DNA of 64,000 bases, from assembly GCF_002078875.1 (NCBI RefSeq), contig NC_034420.1, positions 415,510 through 479,509 on the forward strand. The letters run 5' to 3'. Each line of letters starts with the position of its first letter. The stretch's first letter is position 1. Both the position numbers and the translations under genes were made by a program. The notes below the pieces were generated by a model, which had not been told where the DNA came from, searched no databases, and saw nothing but the letters and a program-made list of their open reading frames with translations. This DNA is from Numida meleagris. Taxonomy: Eukaryota > Chordata > Aves > Galliformes > Numididae. Shown here piece after piece: positions 34,500 to 45,172 of the stretch.

Positions 34500-36480
34500 T
34501 CCTGTCCTGTGAGGACAACAGGCAAGCCTGGGACAGTGTCTGGGATGTCAAAGCTCAGACCATGGAGCAGTTCAGGGCAGTAGGGATCAGAGCTGTGGCC
34601 AGCTAAGGGTTGATTACCTCCACAGATGGAGATTCCCACAGCCCTTCTAGGCAGTGTCCCAGTGTTTGACACATTTATGCTGCAACAGAGCCTAATTGCC
34701 CTGTCCTGGTGCCTCCAGCATCTGCTTACAGGCCTGGGATCTCAATTTGAGCCCAGTCCTTGTTCAGGTGTACCTGTTTCCAGTATGGTCTTCTGTGTGG
34801 ACCTTGAATGATGCTGTAGCCTTGCTTCCAGTCCTGTCTCTGGCCCTTAAAACTGCTGATGATGACTGGAATCCTTGAATGGGTCCTGGGCCTGGTTCAT
34901 CATCTGGCCTTGCCCGGGATGGCTGGTCAGCCCTGTTACTGTCACCATGCTCAACCCAGATGCAGCAGGACTGTGCCCTGATCAGTTAGAGCACCGTTTT
35001 CACTCAGGTCACCCTTGACTCACAGCTCATCCCATCCCACACAACAGCCCTGTTCTTGCTTTCTGACTTAAGGTGAAAACATCTTTCCTCATATCTACAA
35101 GAATTTTCCCACATTCCAGCCTCACCAATTGCCTCTCATCCTTCTACTTTGCACTTCCAAGAGTCCTTTCTATCTCTGTTCCTTCAGGTAAGTGCAGAAA
35201 GCAATTAGATTTTTGCTTGCACTCATCCAGAAGGAACAAACGCTGCTCTCTGCCCCCCAACCATACCAGTGGCCTCTGCCAGACCTGCTCCAACCTATCA
35301 GTTCTTGCACTGGGAAGTCCCAAACTGGACCCAGTATTTCAGATGCAGTCTCAAAAGGGCCAAAAAAAAGAGTAATTACCATGTCCTTGGTGTCCTGTCT
35401 ATACCCTTGATAGCACAGACTAGGGTGCAGCTAGCCTTTTTTCTGTAGACACAATGCTGATTCCTGCTCAATGTCTAATTTGCCAGGACTCTCAGCTCCT
35501 TTTCAGAAAGCTGCTTTCTATCAGGCTGCTTTCCAGCCAGCTGTCCCATAGCCTGTCCTGTTCCCCCATGAGGTTATGCCATCCCAGGTGTAGGACTGAA
35601 TTTTCTTTCAGTCAGCCTGTTTCTCCAGTCTGTTGAATCCCTCCCAAACAACAGCTGTAGCCTCCTGGGTATCAAGTGCTTCCTTCCCCTCCACTTCCTT
35701 TAGTATCATCTGAAAACTTCCTGCAAGTGCACTTTGTCCAATTATCCAGGCTATCAGCAAAACTGTAAAACAGTGCTGGCCTCAATATCAGCCCCTCAAA
35801 GATCCCAGTAGGAACCAGTTGCTAACTGGATCTTGTACTGCTGCTAACCACCCTGCGAGCACAATGGTCCATCCTATTTTTCATCCACCTTATTTTCTGT
35901 TTGTCCAGTATATATCTCCCCAGTCTGGATATAAGGAGAGTATGCACTGAAAGCTTTATGACAGGAAAGAAAAAACATTACCACTTTGTTCCCCTGTCCT
36001 CACCTTATTCACATAGCCAGTTTTCTTACTGTTCAGCATAGTCAAGCTGGTCAGGTGTGATTTGCGCTTTGTAAATCCCCACTGGCTGTTCCCAATGCCC
36101 TTCTTGTCCTCCAGGTGCTTGGAAGTGCCTGCTGGGAGTTTCCTCCATCCCCTACCCAGGACAGCGGGGAGGCCAGGCAGGCTGCAGCTCACCAAGCTCT
36201 CCTTGTTCTGCCCGAAGCTGGGTGAGATGCTTGCCTTTTCCCACTCATCAGGAACCTCTCTGATTGCTATGACCCCCAAAGAGACCAGTGAGCATCCCTG
36301 CCACAGCATGGGCCTACTCCCTCAGTACCCCCAGTGCATCCCACCTTGTGCCAGTCTGTCTCTGGCACGGGTAATGCCTCCCTACTGCAGTCCCTGCTGC
36401 TAGTACCCATGACTTGGCAGGCTTGAGGGCAAACCTCAGCAAAAAAAATGGAGTCAAAGGTGGCCTTGAGCACCTCAGCT
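34500..36480 (-). mobile_element. Old, diverged CR1 LINE (CR1-X/L3-like), RT region and 3' part
   Basis: Read on the - strand from the right, an REVPDEWEKASISPSF segment is followed by a degenerate stretch. Then come KKGIGNSQWGFTKRKSHLTSL (positions near 36050-36112), the RT core with its fingers/palm-type text, and a DPVWDFP-like region near 35330. The block GTTTGACACATTTATGC...TTCCCACAGCCC near 34630-34680 corresponds to the HWNRL...VGIS region close to the 3' end. Divergence is much greater than in the other CR1 copies. The interval 34700-35060 aligns poorly and may be an insertion or simply decayed. The left and right limits are approximate. Confidence 0.65.
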
Positions 36481-36967
36481 GCTCTGGGCCTGTGGTCACC
36501 AGGTGCACTGGCCCATGAGCAGGTGCCCAAGGGCCACTCGTCCCGAAGCCTCCTTCTGCTACTGGTGTCCTTCTAGGAGCCTACTCCTTCCACTTCACTT
36601 CTGTTGCTGGTTTCAACACAGGGGAGTTTTGGCTGTGCAAATATCACAACTTATCCCATTGACTCAGGCAATGCCTCTCCAATCTTCACAGGCTGCCTGT
36701 GCTCACCCCCCCCTACTTGTGTGCCTCCTTCTTGCATCTGAGCTCAGACAGGTATTCCTTGTTCTATGTTGGATTCTGTCCCACATGCTTGACAAATGCT
36801 GGAAGAGGTGGTCCATGAAGGTATATCTGCTGTCATGACTTTTTGCCCTCTTGCAAATATAATAAAATAATTTCTCACTATGTATCCTGCTAACAGGCCC
36901 CTAAAGAGGCTGAAGCCTGCTCTCCTACATTTGGGATTAGGATTCTACAGTGTGTCTTGTGGTGAAA
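36481..36967. other. Unplaced sequence between CR1 copies
   Basis: No gene was recognised. It may contain the decayed 5' continuation of the old - strand CR1, but no diagnostic motif was found. Confidence 0.4.
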
Positions 36968-37246
36968 CTGGGGTCAGCGTCTGCTCCCAGGTAACAGGGA
37001 TAGGATGAGATGCAATGACCTCCATTTGCTCCAGGGGAGGTTCAAGTTGGATATTAGGAAACATTTCTTCCCGGAAAGAGCAGTTGGGCATTGGAACAGG
37101 CTGCCCAGGGAAGCGGCGGAGTCACCATCCCAGGAGGTGTTCCAGAAACATGCAGATGTGGCATTTAGGGACATGGTTAGTGGGCATGGCTGGCAGTTGG
37201 ACTTGATCTTAGAGGTCTTTTGCAATCTTAATGATTCTATGATTCT
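36968..37246 (+). mobile_element. CR1 LINE 3' end, complete terminus
   Basis: Contains the C-terminal ORF2 block (GRFKLDIRKHFFPERAV then HWNRLPREA) and the 3' UTR. It ends with GATTCTATGATTCT at 37233-37246. It is 5'-truncated to about 280 bp, the usual size of short CR1 inserts. A 134-codon ORF (37005-37409) is simply the end of ORF2 reading on into flanking DNA. Confidence 0.95.
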
Positions 37247-40200
37247 TTATAATTGGAATTGCTTCTTCGAGAGAATTATTGTCCCAACAGATAGCATAGC
37301 AGGAAGACAAAGAGACACGAGACCACCAGGGAAAATCAGTCTGAAGGAAGATAAAGTGGGATTTTACAGTCATTTAGTTAAATTGTTGTTAACACAGTTC
37401 TGTGGATAGTCCTAGTCAGAATGGACAAAAGCTCAGTTTGATTTCTCATTTATTTGGACATGAGGTAAGGTAGGATAAGTGAAGGCTACTTGAATTCTGA
37501 ACAGGAATGTCCACATAGACATTTTAATGAAGTTTAGCTAATTCAATTTGCAAAGGTTAATTCAGATTCATTTTCCTGATTGTCTCTGTATAGATAAGGC
37601 CAAGGTCACTTCCCCAATGTCACTGGCTGAGTCAGACACAGGATCCAGAATTTTTTGCTCAGGAAGCACAAGGACACAAGTTTCTTCCCCTGGACTGATT
37701 TGTCTCTGGGTTTCAGATGCCATCCCGCTATTCCCTTCATATGCTCCCATACCAAAGAACACAATTTCTTCCACTTTCCTCAATGAACATTCAGCACCAC
37801 TGATTCTTGCTGCCACTTTTAGGCTTCAGATCTCTACAAGGACTTATTCTAGGTGATCTGTACCCTCTATTACTGGGGAATAGTTGTTGCTTGGAGGTAA
37901 ATTATGGTATCCACTTTATCAGAGAGCCATAATATATGTATAGGTACTGGAAATCTAGTAAGATCCTCAATAAGAGGCCAGTACTTCCCATATTCCCCAG
38001 TGCTGGGCAGTATTAGTTCTACAGTTCTTTCAGCATGTGTTCTCACCTTTGCTTCTCAGCCTCTGGTACTGGGCACCAACTGCAATGTCCCAGTTACTCA
38101 TAAGAGATTGAGATCCAAAATGTGAAAACTTTACGGGGTTTAAAAAATATATACATTCTCATCAGAACTGTAGAGCTGCCTTCACAGAAAACTTTCCCAA
38201 TGGAGTTAGAATCCCAGAACAAGTAGCTTGCATCTCCTAGTACATAAGAAATGGATACAGGAGCTATTCTGAACAGCAGGCAATAGTGAATGGTCACAAG
38301 TCCTTGGCCAAGATGAGGAAGTTGCAAGTAACTAGTTAAAAAAAGAAAAAAAAGAATCAATAGGAAGTCTTTTCCCACGATCTTTTGCCATGAGTCCTTG
38401 GCAATAATTTCAGCGCTCACTTCAAAGCACTGAGGTCTCTTTTCTGAGCTTCTCTCTACCACAACAAAGGAGTTTACAGAGATGAGTTACTTGAGCACAG
38501 TAGCTGGCAGTGAGCTTGCTGTACTGCTTCAGGGTGGGCTTACAGTCCTGGTGTTCAGGGATATCTGTATGCTGAGTCTTGTAACCATCATGAGCGTCCA
38601 TATTTCTGGCCCTTTGCTGTCATTAGAAGATTGTTTCAGCTCTTTGGGACTTTGTCAGGTTTTCTGCTGCCCCACAGCAATGCAGTGGTCATTTCTGATA
38701 TTTCCCCAAAACAGCTGTCCTGATCATCCTCCTCTTATTAACTGTTTCATCCTCTGTAAGCTCCTGTCTTAGATCTTACCTGCCTAGCACAGAACTTGGG
38801 CCTTGCTCCAAGAACTTCTGTGTGAACTGAAAAACAAGAGACAAAGCAGCGAGGACAGAGATCTGGGGGTGTGCAGGAGTAAGGAGAAGTTGTCTGCTGG
38901 TAAGGACAACAAGTGCTCTCCACCTGGCATTGCCATTGTAGTCTTAAACCACAGAGAGGCCACGATGGAGCTGCGACACCAACCAGACAGACACAAGCTG
39001 TGCTGCCCACATCGGCAAAGAAGACTTAAGAGGCAGAGTCACCTGTCAAGCTGTGCAGAAAGAGCTGATGCTGATGTCCTCTGTCCCAAGGAATTGTCTC
39101 AAGCCCTGCTTATACAACTAATTTGCTGGAGAATTTGCCTCTGACAATTTCAGAAAAATTTTCACGCCTAGTGAAAAAGTGGAAATATTTACTGCTCTTA
39201 GTCCAGTTTCTCTTAGCTGCTCCATGCTAAGGTAAAGTCTGAATCTGCCCTGCAATTGCCAAGGGGGAACCCGGATGTTGCCTCTCCTCTTCCATCAGTG
39301 ATGCCATCTGCTGTTGTATTTCTGGTATCCTCATTTTCACATCTTAGCAATTCATTGGAGGTATCTGGACAGCAGATCAGGAATGCACATGGATTTGAGT
39401 TGCCTGTATTACTGAGGGACTTCTTCTAAGAGGGAAAAGTCACTTTCCATAGTTAGCAGCCAGCTCCCTGTCTCATCTGTTCAGACAGACAGCTCTGTAA
39501 CAAGCCTGAAACAAAGTCTGAGCTCTTACACCAATATCTGCAGGCATATCTTCACCATTTTCCTCACACTGCCCTCAGAAGCATCAAAGACAATCTGCAG
39601 CTCCTCCTTCCCCTCCCTTTTCAACCCTGCAGTTGAGCACTTTTCATGTGTAGGCAAAAATAAGAAAATGAATTATGCAAAAATCCTTCCCCTTCCTCTT
39701 ATATCATCCTTCTTTCCAAAAGCCTCCTTAAAGACAGAAGATGGGAATGGGAATCAAATACTTGAGGAGGTGAAGTTGCCTTTGCTTTGGAAAGATGTCT
39801 CTGAGTCACACCAAGACGTTTATGTTGGTGAAGAGAGAGCATGTTATGTTGCTTTAGTAGAGTTGAATATGATTTGTAGCATCGTACTCTGATCAGTTTC
39901 TCATGTTTCCCTAGTATAAAGCAGGACTTCATTTCTTCTCATAGTCCATATTGTGATGAATACAAGATCCTATTTCCTGAGCACAGCTGGGCTCAATCAG
40001 CAGGATACACTTTAGGTGCTCACTGCTTCCCAGAACTTGTCCCATGCGCTCAGGACTCCTCCCAGGACTCTGCCCTTTGGCTCCTTCCCATGCCCATAAT
40101 CCACTGTCTTGTTTGCAGTCTTTTCCTTGTTGCTTGCATTATAATAACCCTTGTGTTTGCTGTTCAGCAACCTGGATAGATTCTTCCTGGTGCTGTCAGT

Positions 40201-40288
40201 ACTGAATATGTGTCTCCAATGCCTTCACCAATCATTGCACAAAAGCACTTCTTCCATTAATTTGTACCAGGTAATTCTATGGGGACCA
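37247..40288. other. Unique sequence
   Basis: No gene was recognised. A possible MIR-like segment lies at 37590-37655 and is listed separately. Open frames up to about 120 codons have no family signature. Confidence 0.4.
37590..37655 (+). repeat. Possible MIR/L2-type SINE tail
   Basis: GGCCAAGGTCACTTCCCCAATGTCAC (37598-37623) followed by TGGCTGAGTCAGACACAGGATCC resembles the MIR end (GCCCAAGGTCACACAGC...GTGGCAGAGCCAGGATTCG). It is a short match, so the call is weak. Confidence 0.3.
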
Positions 40289-40747
40289 ATTAGAGGCATC
40301 CCCGCATTCTGGAGGAACTGGCTGATGTGGTTGCCAAGCTGCTCTCCGTCATATTTGAAGAGTCATGGCTGTCAGGTGAGGTCCCTGCTGTCTGGAGAAA
40401 GGGAAGCATGACTCCCATTTTCAAGAAAAGGAGAAAGGAAGACCCGGGAAGCTACAGGCTGGTGAGCCTCACCTCTGAGCCCCTGAAGATGGTGGAGTGG
40501 ATCCTCCTGGAAGAGACGTTAAGGCACATGTGAGAGGAGGAGGTGTTCTGAGACAGCCAGCACAGCTTCACCAGGGGCAGATCATGCCTGACCCCTCTGG
40601 TGGCCTACTATGATGGAGTGATGGCATCAGTGGACCAAGGAAGGGCAACCGATGTCATCTACCTGGAATTGTGCAAGGCCGTTGACATGGTCCTGCACCG
40701 CATCCTTATTTCTAAATTGGAGACATATAGATTTGAAGGCTGGACTA

Positions 40748-40795
40748 TTAGGTGGATAAGGAATTGGTTGGATAGCCAATTCCTTATCCACCTAA
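40748..40795. repeat. Perfect 20-bp inverted repeat with 8-nt loop inside CR1
   Basis: The arm at 40748-40767 begins TTAGGTGGATAAGG. Its exact reverse complement lies at 40776-40795 (CCAATTCCTTATCC and onward), around the loop TTGGATAG. The left arm is normal CR1 sequence encoding the RW-IRNWL part of RT. The right arm has no counterpart in CR1 and looks like an inserted inverted copy of the left arm. After it the normal text resumes at GTTGGTCGTAGCCAGAG. Confidence 0.95.
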
Positions 40796-40934
40796 GTTGG
40801 TCGTAGCCAGAGTGTTGTTGTCAGTGGCTCTATGTCCAAGTGGGGGCCAGTTACAAGTGGTGTCCCCCAGGGGTCCATCTTGGGACCAGTGCTCTTCAAC
40901 ATCTTTATCAATGACCTAGACAGTAGGACTGCAG

Positions 40935-41390
40935 AATCATAGAATCATAGAGTGGTTTGGGTTGGAAGGGACCCTTAAGATCATCTAGTTCCAAACCCCC
41001 TGTGATAGGCAGGGTCACCTCCCACTAGACCAGGTTGCTCAATGCCCCATCCAGCCTGGCCTTGAATGCTTCTGGGGACGGGGCATTCACAGCTTCTCTG
41101 GGCAACCTGTTGCAGGGTCTCACCACCCTCACAGTAAAGAATTTCTTCCTAATATCTAGTCTAAATCTTCCCTCTTCCAGTTTAAACCCATTTCCCCTTG
41201 TCCTGTCTCTACATGCCCTTAGAGAAACACTTTCCTGCAGGGCCCCTTCAGGTACTGGAAGGCCACTGTAAGGTCCCTCTGGATCCTTCTATTCTCCAGA
41301 CTGAAGAGCTCCCAACTCTCTCAGCCTGTCTCTGTAGAGGAGGTGCTCCAGCCCTCTGTTTATCTTCATGGTCCTCCTCTGGACCCACTA
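40935..41390 (-). mobile_element. CR1 LINE nested inside another CR1
   Basis: Begins with the reverse-complemented CR1 terminus AATCATAGAATCATAGAGTGG. It runs through the 3' UTR and the last ORF2 codons, including the reverse complement of the FFLISS/LNLPSS-type block, and ends by 5' truncation near GGACCCACT. It lies roughly 45 bases upstream of the host's FADD codons, so it disrupts the RT active-site region. It must be younger than the host copy. No clear target-site duplication is visible, although CAAGTGTATCCTC / TAAATGTACCCTC at the right junction suggests a small local duplication. Confidence 0.9.
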
Positions 41391-42271
41391 TAAGCTCACA
41401 TCAAGTGTATCCTCAATTAAATGTACCCTCAGCAAGTTTGCTGATGACACCAAACTGACTGGTGCCCTTGACACAACAGAAGGAAGGGATGCCATCCAGA
41501 GGGACCTGGACAAGCTCATTAAGTAGACACACAAGAACCTAATGAGGTTTAACAAGGCCAAGTGCAAGGTGTTGCACTTGGGTCAAGACAATCGCAGATA
41601 TGAGTACAGGCTGGGAGAAGAACTCCTTGAAAGCAGCTCTGTGGAGAAGGTCTTGGGGGTTCTGGTGGATGAAAGGCTTACCATGATCCAAGGAAGGCCA
41701 ACTGCACCCTGGGCTGCACCAAAAGACGGGTGGCAGCAGGGAGAGGAGGGGGTTGTCCTTGGCTGCTCTGTTGTCATGAAGCTCCATCTGGAGTACTGCA
41801 TCCAGGCCTGGGGACCCCAGTACAGGAAGGATGCGGAGCTGTTGGAAGGGACCCAGGGGAGGGCCATGAAGATGATCAAAGGGCTGAAGCACCTCTCCTA
41901 TGAAGAAAGGCTGAGAGAGTTGGGCTTGATCATCTTGGAGAAGAAAATGCTCCGGGGAGATCTCATTGCAGCCTTCCAGTACTTGAAAGGAGCTTATAAG
42001 CAGGAGGAGGACATACCTTTTAGATAGTCTGATACTGATTGGACAATGGGGTATGGCTTTAAGCTAAAAGAGGGGAGATTTAGGTCAGACGTTAGGAAGA
42101 TTTTTTTTTTCTCAGAGGTTGTGGATGGTGCATCCCTGGAGGCATTCTAGACCAGGTAGGATGGGATCCTGAGCAGCCTCATCTGGTGGTTGGCAACCCT
42201 GCTCATGGCAGGGGGGTAGAACTAGATGATCTTTGAGGTCTCCTCCAACCTAAGCCATTCTATGATTCTAT

Positions 42272-44917
42272 AAATCAAAACATACTTGATGGGAGTGAAT
42301 AGCGTTCTAGTGTGTAAATATGTCCTTCCCGGTGACACCATCCAGAATATTTATTCTTTGGCTCTGTTGTGAAAGCAAGAGCTTTCAATGGATTGTGTGG
42401 GATGGCATTCACTTCCCAAATGTTTAGAGAAAGGGTAGTTTTGTGGCTGAAATATAGGATGCTCTGGGGCCTATTCTAGACCCAAGATCACCTTTATGAG
42501 GGCTGGAAATTTTCAAGAGCACTCAGCTCTCCTCCAGCCCTTCTATAAATGAAATTCTTCCAGTGAAGGAACATCACTGTCTGTTTCTACTTTCCAGCTT
42601 TAAAATGAATCTGACACTTCTGACCTGCCCCACAACCATGTGTCTCTCCTGCTGAGTCTCCTTACAAATCAGCATCTTCAAAAAGCCTAGGTAAGAGGAA
42701 GACCTTCATCAGTGCTTGGTACTGGGCAGCTGCCAGGAGATCTCTTAGGACTTTTCAGTGCTTTAGAGATGGTGGAAAACCAGGGCTTGCAAAACCAAGG
42801 TCTTCCCAGGCATTACTTATCCTTTCCCCAGATCTGTGAGACATTTATCTATCTCAGGCCACTTGAAACACATCCTGGTCCCTCCAGTGACCCAGCAGCC
42901 CCTGGGAGGTGAGACCTGACCCCATTCAATTGGAGAATTTTGATTTCTCAAGTTGCTCACCGTTGTTTTTCCTTTGTAAATGGATCAGGTTTGCTTGTTC
43001 AATACATTCTTGTGCACTGCTGAATTGCTGCACCGTCCTGCCCCAGGGCTGAGCACGCTTCGGCAAGAAGCCAAGCCCCATGGTCATTGGCTGAAGTGAC
43101 AAAAAGGTGGTTTCTCACCATATTTCAGGCACGTTTTCACAGAATGGAGTTTTGCTGTCAGTATCAGCAGGCAGTTGTTGCTCACCTTCTGCCTGCCCTT
43201 TGTCTCCAGTCCAGTCTTTGAGCTCCCAAACAGGAACATCTCCAGTGAGGTGCAGTGCCTCCGCACGGCAACTGCGCAGGGCCACGTGCCGGACAGATGG
43301 TCAGCATCACACAGACCCCTGTGGGCTTTGAATTTTAACCTTATTTGCTGTGTGGAGGGGCGTGCTGGTCTTCACCTAACGATCTGCCACACTGCAAACG
43401 CCGCAAGGAGCAGTGTGCCTGTCTGCTGCCAGCCCGCGCCGAGTGCTTTTATCTCCTCTCCTGATGTTTACGAGGGTGGCTTTCTCCCTCGCTCAGTGGC
43501 AGTGGCAGTGAATGCTAATGGAGCGCGGCGGCTGCCCTCCGCAGTCCTTGGCAGGCAATTTTCTCGGGGCTGGGCTGCGGAACCCGACGGCGTTTGCTGG
43601 CTCTGCAGCCCCGCAGCACCTCCCTGCCCCAGTGCCAGGCTGGTCTGTAAATCATGTCTGCGCTGGCCCTTCTCTTCAGGGAGCAAGGGACTGCTTCACC
43701 CAAATGCTCTGAGGCAGACAGACATCAGACTCCTGGAGACTGGGGCCAGAAACACTCCCTGCATCCTTGCCAGGCCTTTTGTCTCAGCCAGACAAGGTGA
43801 CGCTACCATCAGTGCCTGGGAAGAAAGGGGACAGCCAGGGCCACCCCAGGCACTGTTGTCCCATGCTGTTGTCCCTTCAGATGCTGTGGCAGGGACGCAT
43901 TGTGCTTCCTATGGCACCTCAACTGCATGAGAAGCAGCAGAAACCTCAGCCTTTCTTCCTAAATGTGAGTGACTCCCTCAGGAATAGTGTGACCATAAAA
44001 AATCAGGGGGCAGGGGTGCTCCGAGGCAGCCATTGCTGCGGTGCAAGGAAGATGCAGGCAGTAGACCCAGAGGTACCACAGGTATCACAGCAGTGCCTGG
44101 TTGCTTCAGGTGCCGAGCTTGGACATCTCAGACAGGCCTGTGTGAGCAGCTCTCGTGGAAAGAAAGGGCTACGCATGCCACTTTTCCTATGATCTCACTC
44201 CATGCAAGGCCCTCCCTGGCCAGCACTGTGAGTCATTGGAAACCTGGTCTCCCTGGGGCTGAGCCAAAGCTGGCTGAGCTGACAGAAAGACCACCAAGGC
44301 CTTAGGGACCAGATGAGCTCCATGGCTTGGAGCGGGGCCAGCACATCCCCTACTGCCCTGCGAGGGCAGAGGCTGGGGTCAGCTCGGTGGGGAGCACAGT
44401 AATATTGCAGCACCCTGGGTGAGCTGCTCAGGTGAGCCGCACCCCACTAAGGTGGGGATCCAGTCCAGGCCCCTGCGTGTACTGACTTTGGTGTTGCCTC
44501 CCTTGCCAGATGATGATTTGTCAGCTCCCAGGGAGGCAAAGCTGAGGAGCAGAGGGGTTGGCTGTGTAGCTCTGCTCAGACTGCCACAAGGTGGTTTCCA
44601 CGATGGGCAGTTCATTTCTTCCAGAGCATCCAGAATCAGGCTGGGACTGGCATTGCCTGCTTTCTTAGCCAGAAGCCATTGCAAGACTTCCCCGAGGTGG
44701 GGCTGGGTTTTTGCTATCATCTAATTACTCTCACTAGGCAGATGTTTTCTCTGTGCCTGGTAATAAGCAGCTGAAAAGACAGCTCAGTTCTTTCTGTAGG
44801 AAGTAAAAAAACAAAGCTCTGTTTCTGCACAGCTTCTCTCCTGGTGCTGCCCTCTCCACCTGTTGAGGTAGGTGGTGCTCATTATCCTGGAGACTCCCAC
44901 ATGCCTTAGATTCATCA
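42272..44917. other. Unique sequence, partly GC-rich
   Basis: No gene was recognised. The stretch 43500-43690 is CpG-containing. Its ORF (43175-43930 +, 251 codons) is Cys/Pro/Ala-rich, overlaps - strand ORFs and has no domain, so it is left uncalled. Confidence 0.4.
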
Positions 44918-45172
44918 AATCATTGAATTGTTAAGGTTGGAAGAGACCACTAAGATCATCTAGTCATCTAGATGATCATCTAAATCATCAGCGCACCCCC
45001 ACCATGCCCACTAACCATGTCCCCAAACACCACACCTACACATTTCTTGAAAGCCTCCAGGGACAGTGACCCCACCACCTCCCTGGGCAGCCTGTTCTAA
45101 TCCCTCACCACTCTTTCTGGTTCCATAAGAGAAACCTAGGCAAAGCTCCCCATGCTGATATCTAGCCCTAGA
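44918..45172 (-). mobile_element. CR1 LINE 3' end fragment
   Basis: Starts AATCATTGAATTGTTAAGG, a diverged CR1 terminus, then TTGGAAGAGACCACTAAGATC. It continues with a CCAACCACCATGCCCACTAA-like segment and CCCTGGGCAGCCTGTTC. A local expansion of ATCATCTA units at 44957-44987 includes the palindrome TCATCTAGATGA. The copy ends near CTGATATCTAGCCCTAG. Confidence 0.85.

Larger units (their letters stand above)
40289..42271 (+). mobile_element. CR1 LINE (host copy), split by a nested CR1
   Basis: A relatively young CR1 begins abruptly inside the RT domain (LADVVAKLLSVIFEESW) at about 40289. It continues through [36 protein letters not shown] and FNIFINDLD. It is interrupted at 40935-41390 by a - strand CR1 and resumes with [12 protein letters not shown]; the FADD active site is at 41437-41448. 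A 161-codon ORF (41542-42027) covers the C-terminal part, from [14 protein letters not shown] to [10 protein letters not shown]. The copy ends with the 3' terminus CCATTCTATGATTCTAT at 42271. It has several stops and is inactive. The two halves are collinear on either side of the insertion. Confidence 0.95.

Noticed and set aside
39668..39892. 74-codon + ORF with an acidic stretch, considered as a retroviral or cellular fragment
   Set aside because: No pol or gag motif, no LTR nearby and no splice support.
41542..42027. 161-codon ORF with clear reverse transcriptase similarity
   Set aside because: It is the C-terminal part of a dead CR1 copy, not a host gene, and is described under the mobile element.
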